From: Alicycliphilus denitrificans_A
GTDB lineage: Bacteria > Pseudomonadota > Gammaproteobacteria > Burkholderiales > Burkholderiaceae_C
Direction: 5' to 3'
Assembly: GCF_044792555.1 (NCBI RefSeq)
Contig: NZ_CP126238.1
Location: 2,604,001-2,668,000, forward strand
Length of the DNA stretch: 64,000 bases
Shown here in pieces: positions 62,622-64,000 of the stretch. The notes under the pieces are model-generated. The model saw nothing but the letters and a program-made list of their open reading frames with translations, had not been told where the DNA came from and ran no database searches. The stretch's first letter is position 1; each line of letters begins with the position of its first letter. The position numbers were made by a program, and so were the translations under genes.

Positions 62622-63629
62622 ATGACTTACACCATCAAACCCCTGCGCCACCTGGCCGTCGCCGGCCTGGCCCTGCTGCTTCTGGGCGCCCAGGCGCAAG
62701 AGCTGCCCGGCAAGGGCGTCAAGGTACTGCCGCTCAAGAGCTCGATTGCCGAGGAAACCTTCCAGACCCTGCTGGTCACCAAGGCCCTGGAACAGCTGGG
62801 CTACGAGGTGCAAGCCATCAAGGAGGTGGAATACCCGACGGCCCATATCGCCCTGGCCAACGGCGACGCCACCTTCATGGCCGACCACTGGAACCCGCTG
62901 CATGCCGACTACTACAAGAACGCCGGCGGCGACGCCAGGCTCTATCGCCAGGGCGTGTATTCGGCCAACGCCGCCCAGGGCTACCTAATCGACAGGAAAA
63001 CCGCCGAGCAGTACAAGATCACCAACATTGGGCAGTTGAAGGACCCGAAGATCGCCCAGCTGTTCGACAGCAATGGCGACGACAAGGCCGACCTGACCGG
63101 CTGCAACCCCGGCTGGGGCTGCGAGGCGGTGATCGAACACCACCTGGACGCCTACGGCCTGCGTGCCACGGTGACGCACAACCAGGGCAGCTACGCCGCA
63201 CTGATGGCCGACACCATCACGCGCCACCGCGCCGGCAAGCCCATCCTGTACTACACCTGGACGCCCTACTGGGTTAGCAAAGAACTCAAGCCGGGCAAGG
63301 ACGTGGTGTGGCTGCAGGTGCCGTTCTCCTCGCTGCCGGGCGAGCAAAAAGGCCTGGATACCCGGCTGCCCAACGGCAAGAACTACGGATTTGTGGTCAA
63401 TAACCAGCAAATCGTGGCCAACAAGGCCTGGGCCGAGCAAAACCCCGCCGCCGCCAGGCTGTTTGCCGTCATGCAGCTGCCCGTGGCCGACATCAACGCC
63501 CAGAACCACCTGATGAGCCAGGGACAGAACAAGAGCGCCGATATCGAGCGCCATGTGAACGGCTGGATCCGCGCGCACCAAAAGACCTTCGACGGCTGGC
63601 TGGAGCAAGCCCGCGCAGGAGCACACTAA
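62622..63629 (+). CDS. proX: Glycine betaine/proline ABC transporter substrate-binding protein
   Basis: A 335-residue periplasmic binding protein: signal peptide (LAVAGLALLLLGAQAQELPG), then VLPLKSSIAEETFQTLLVTK and the ProX-type blocks DATFMADHWNPLHADYYKNA, GCNPGWGCEAVIEHHL with a Cys pair, and YYTWTPYWVSKELKPGKDVV, whose Trp residues cage the trimethylammonium group. AAGGAG lies well placed before ATG 62622. Third gene of the operon, after palindromic repeat copy 9. Confidence 0.94.
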   Translation: MTYTIKPLRHLAVAGLALLLLGAQAQELPGKGVKVLPLKSSIAEETFQTLLVTKALEQLGYEVQAIKEVEYPTAHIALANGDATFMADHWNPLHADYYKNAGGDARLYRQGVYSANAAQGYLIDRKTAEQYKITNIGQLKDPKIAQLFDSNGDDKADLTGCNPGWGCEAVIEHHLDAYGLRATVTHNQGSYAALMADTITRHRAGKPILYYTWTPYWVSKELKPGKDVVWLQVPFSSLPGEQKGLDTRLPNGKNYGFVVNNQQIVANKAWAEQNPAAARLFAVMQLPVADINAQNHLMSQGQNKSADIERHVNGWIRAHQKTFDGWLEQARAGAH

Positions 63630-63709
63630 CCGAGGCCAGAAAGCGGGCGCCATTGCCGGGCTTCTAGAATGCATGGCGAAGGTAACGCCGTGCCGCCTTC
63701 GTCTAGCCC

Positions 63710-64000
63710 ATGAATGCCACTCTGCGCCCCATTCCCGACGCCCAGCCACAGCGCACTTTGCTGACCGCCAAGGAGCGCGAGGCCATTGGCCGCAACCCCT
63801 GGTTTGCCACGCTCACACCCTCGCTGCGACACGACATCCTGCGCCTGGGCCACGTCACGCGCCACGAGCATGGCGATGCCATCGTCGAGCAAGGCCTGCC
63901 CATACGCAACTGGTTCACCTGCGCCAGCGGCGCGCTGCGTTTTCGGCGCAACACGTCGGCAGGCAAACAGGTCACTCTGGCCTATGTGGAGCCCGGCATC
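63710..64000 (+). CDS. Crp/Fnr-family transcriptional regulator, N-terminus (cut by window edge)
   Basis: 97 codons of a regulator with a cyclic-nucleotide-binding-type fold: NPWFATLTPSLRHDILRLGH, EHGDAIVEQGLPIRNWFTCA and SGALRFRRNTSAGKQVTLAY, which is the usual G-x-I-x-x-x-G...V-x-x-G layout. The DNA-binding domain is beyond the window. No N-terminal Cys cluster is seen, so it is more CRP- than FNR-like. Confidence 0.85.
   Translation, partial: MNATLRPIPDAQPQRTLLTAKEREAIGRNPWFATLTPSLRHDILRLGHVTRHEHGDAIVEQGLPIRNWFTCASGALRFRRNTSAGKQVTLAYVEPGI

Overview
The window is high-GC, densely packed chromosomal DNA of a betaproteobacterium, very probably family Comamonadaceae (Acidovorax / Alicycliphilus / Melaminivora-like). 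This rests on protein character, the beta-type order rimP-nusA-infB-rbfA-truB-typA, and many copies of a short palindromic repeat around an AGCGCTT core. It is mostly core genome; the only clear mobile DNA is a decayed IS3-type remnant next to the 3' end of guaA. No rRNA, CRISPR array or prophage was seen.

Layout. 1-1.6 kb: start of feoAB under a Fur-like site, a YkgJ-type Cys-cluster protein and kynB. 1.7-3.1 kb: queuosine genes queC and yhhQ behind a probable preQ1-I riboswitch. 3.2-7.7 kb: murB, yajQ, a retropepsin-like protease, a degenerate HD-GYP protein, plsY, ybaK. 7.7-8.7 kb: IS remnant plus a repeat-rich scar abutting guaA. 8.7-12 kb: guaB-guaA. 12-13.8 kb: DUF4124 protein, ratA-rnfH, smpB. 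13.9-15.7 kb: secreted small protein, ECF sigma factor and anti-sigma factor. 15.6-25.8 kb: one long minus-strand translation operon, rimP-nusA-infB-rbfA-truB-typA, running by overlapping start/stop codons into a DMT transporter and an enoyl-CoA hydratase-like gene. 26-30 kb: thioredoxin-like protein, SDR, RNase R (TTG start, head to head with tRNA-Leu), and two identical tRNA-Leu(CAG) genes. 30-36.7 kb: a DUF349 protein and a 1,251-residue DUF748/AsmA-like protein preceded by a structured leader or small RNA with its own terminator. 37-40 kb: lytic transglycosylase, ZTP riboswitch, glyA, nrdR. 40-44.8 kb: aroC, CBS protein, metY, alpha/beta hydrolase, HAD hydrolase. 44.8-51.2 kb: DUF2946 protein, copper-type TonB receptor, hemH, Lon-like protein. 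51-57.5 kb: small membrane proteins, a periplasmic rhodanese with a YeeE/YedE thiosulfate transporter, universal stress protein, Fe(II) oxygenase, 2-hydroxyacid dehydrogenase. 57.5-64 kb: acs with a duplicated 3' tail, proVWX osmoprotectant ABC transporter, and the start of a Crp/Fnr regulator.

Most notable: (i) a palindromic repeat family with nine candidate copies, three of them inside open reading frames without breaking them; (ii) the iteron and hairpin cluster at the guaA 3' end; (iii) an unassigned structured RNA with terminator ahead of the DUF748 gene; (iv) two riboswitches, preQ1-I and ZTP; (v) RNase R, whose mRNA leader must run antisense through a tRNA-Leu gene.
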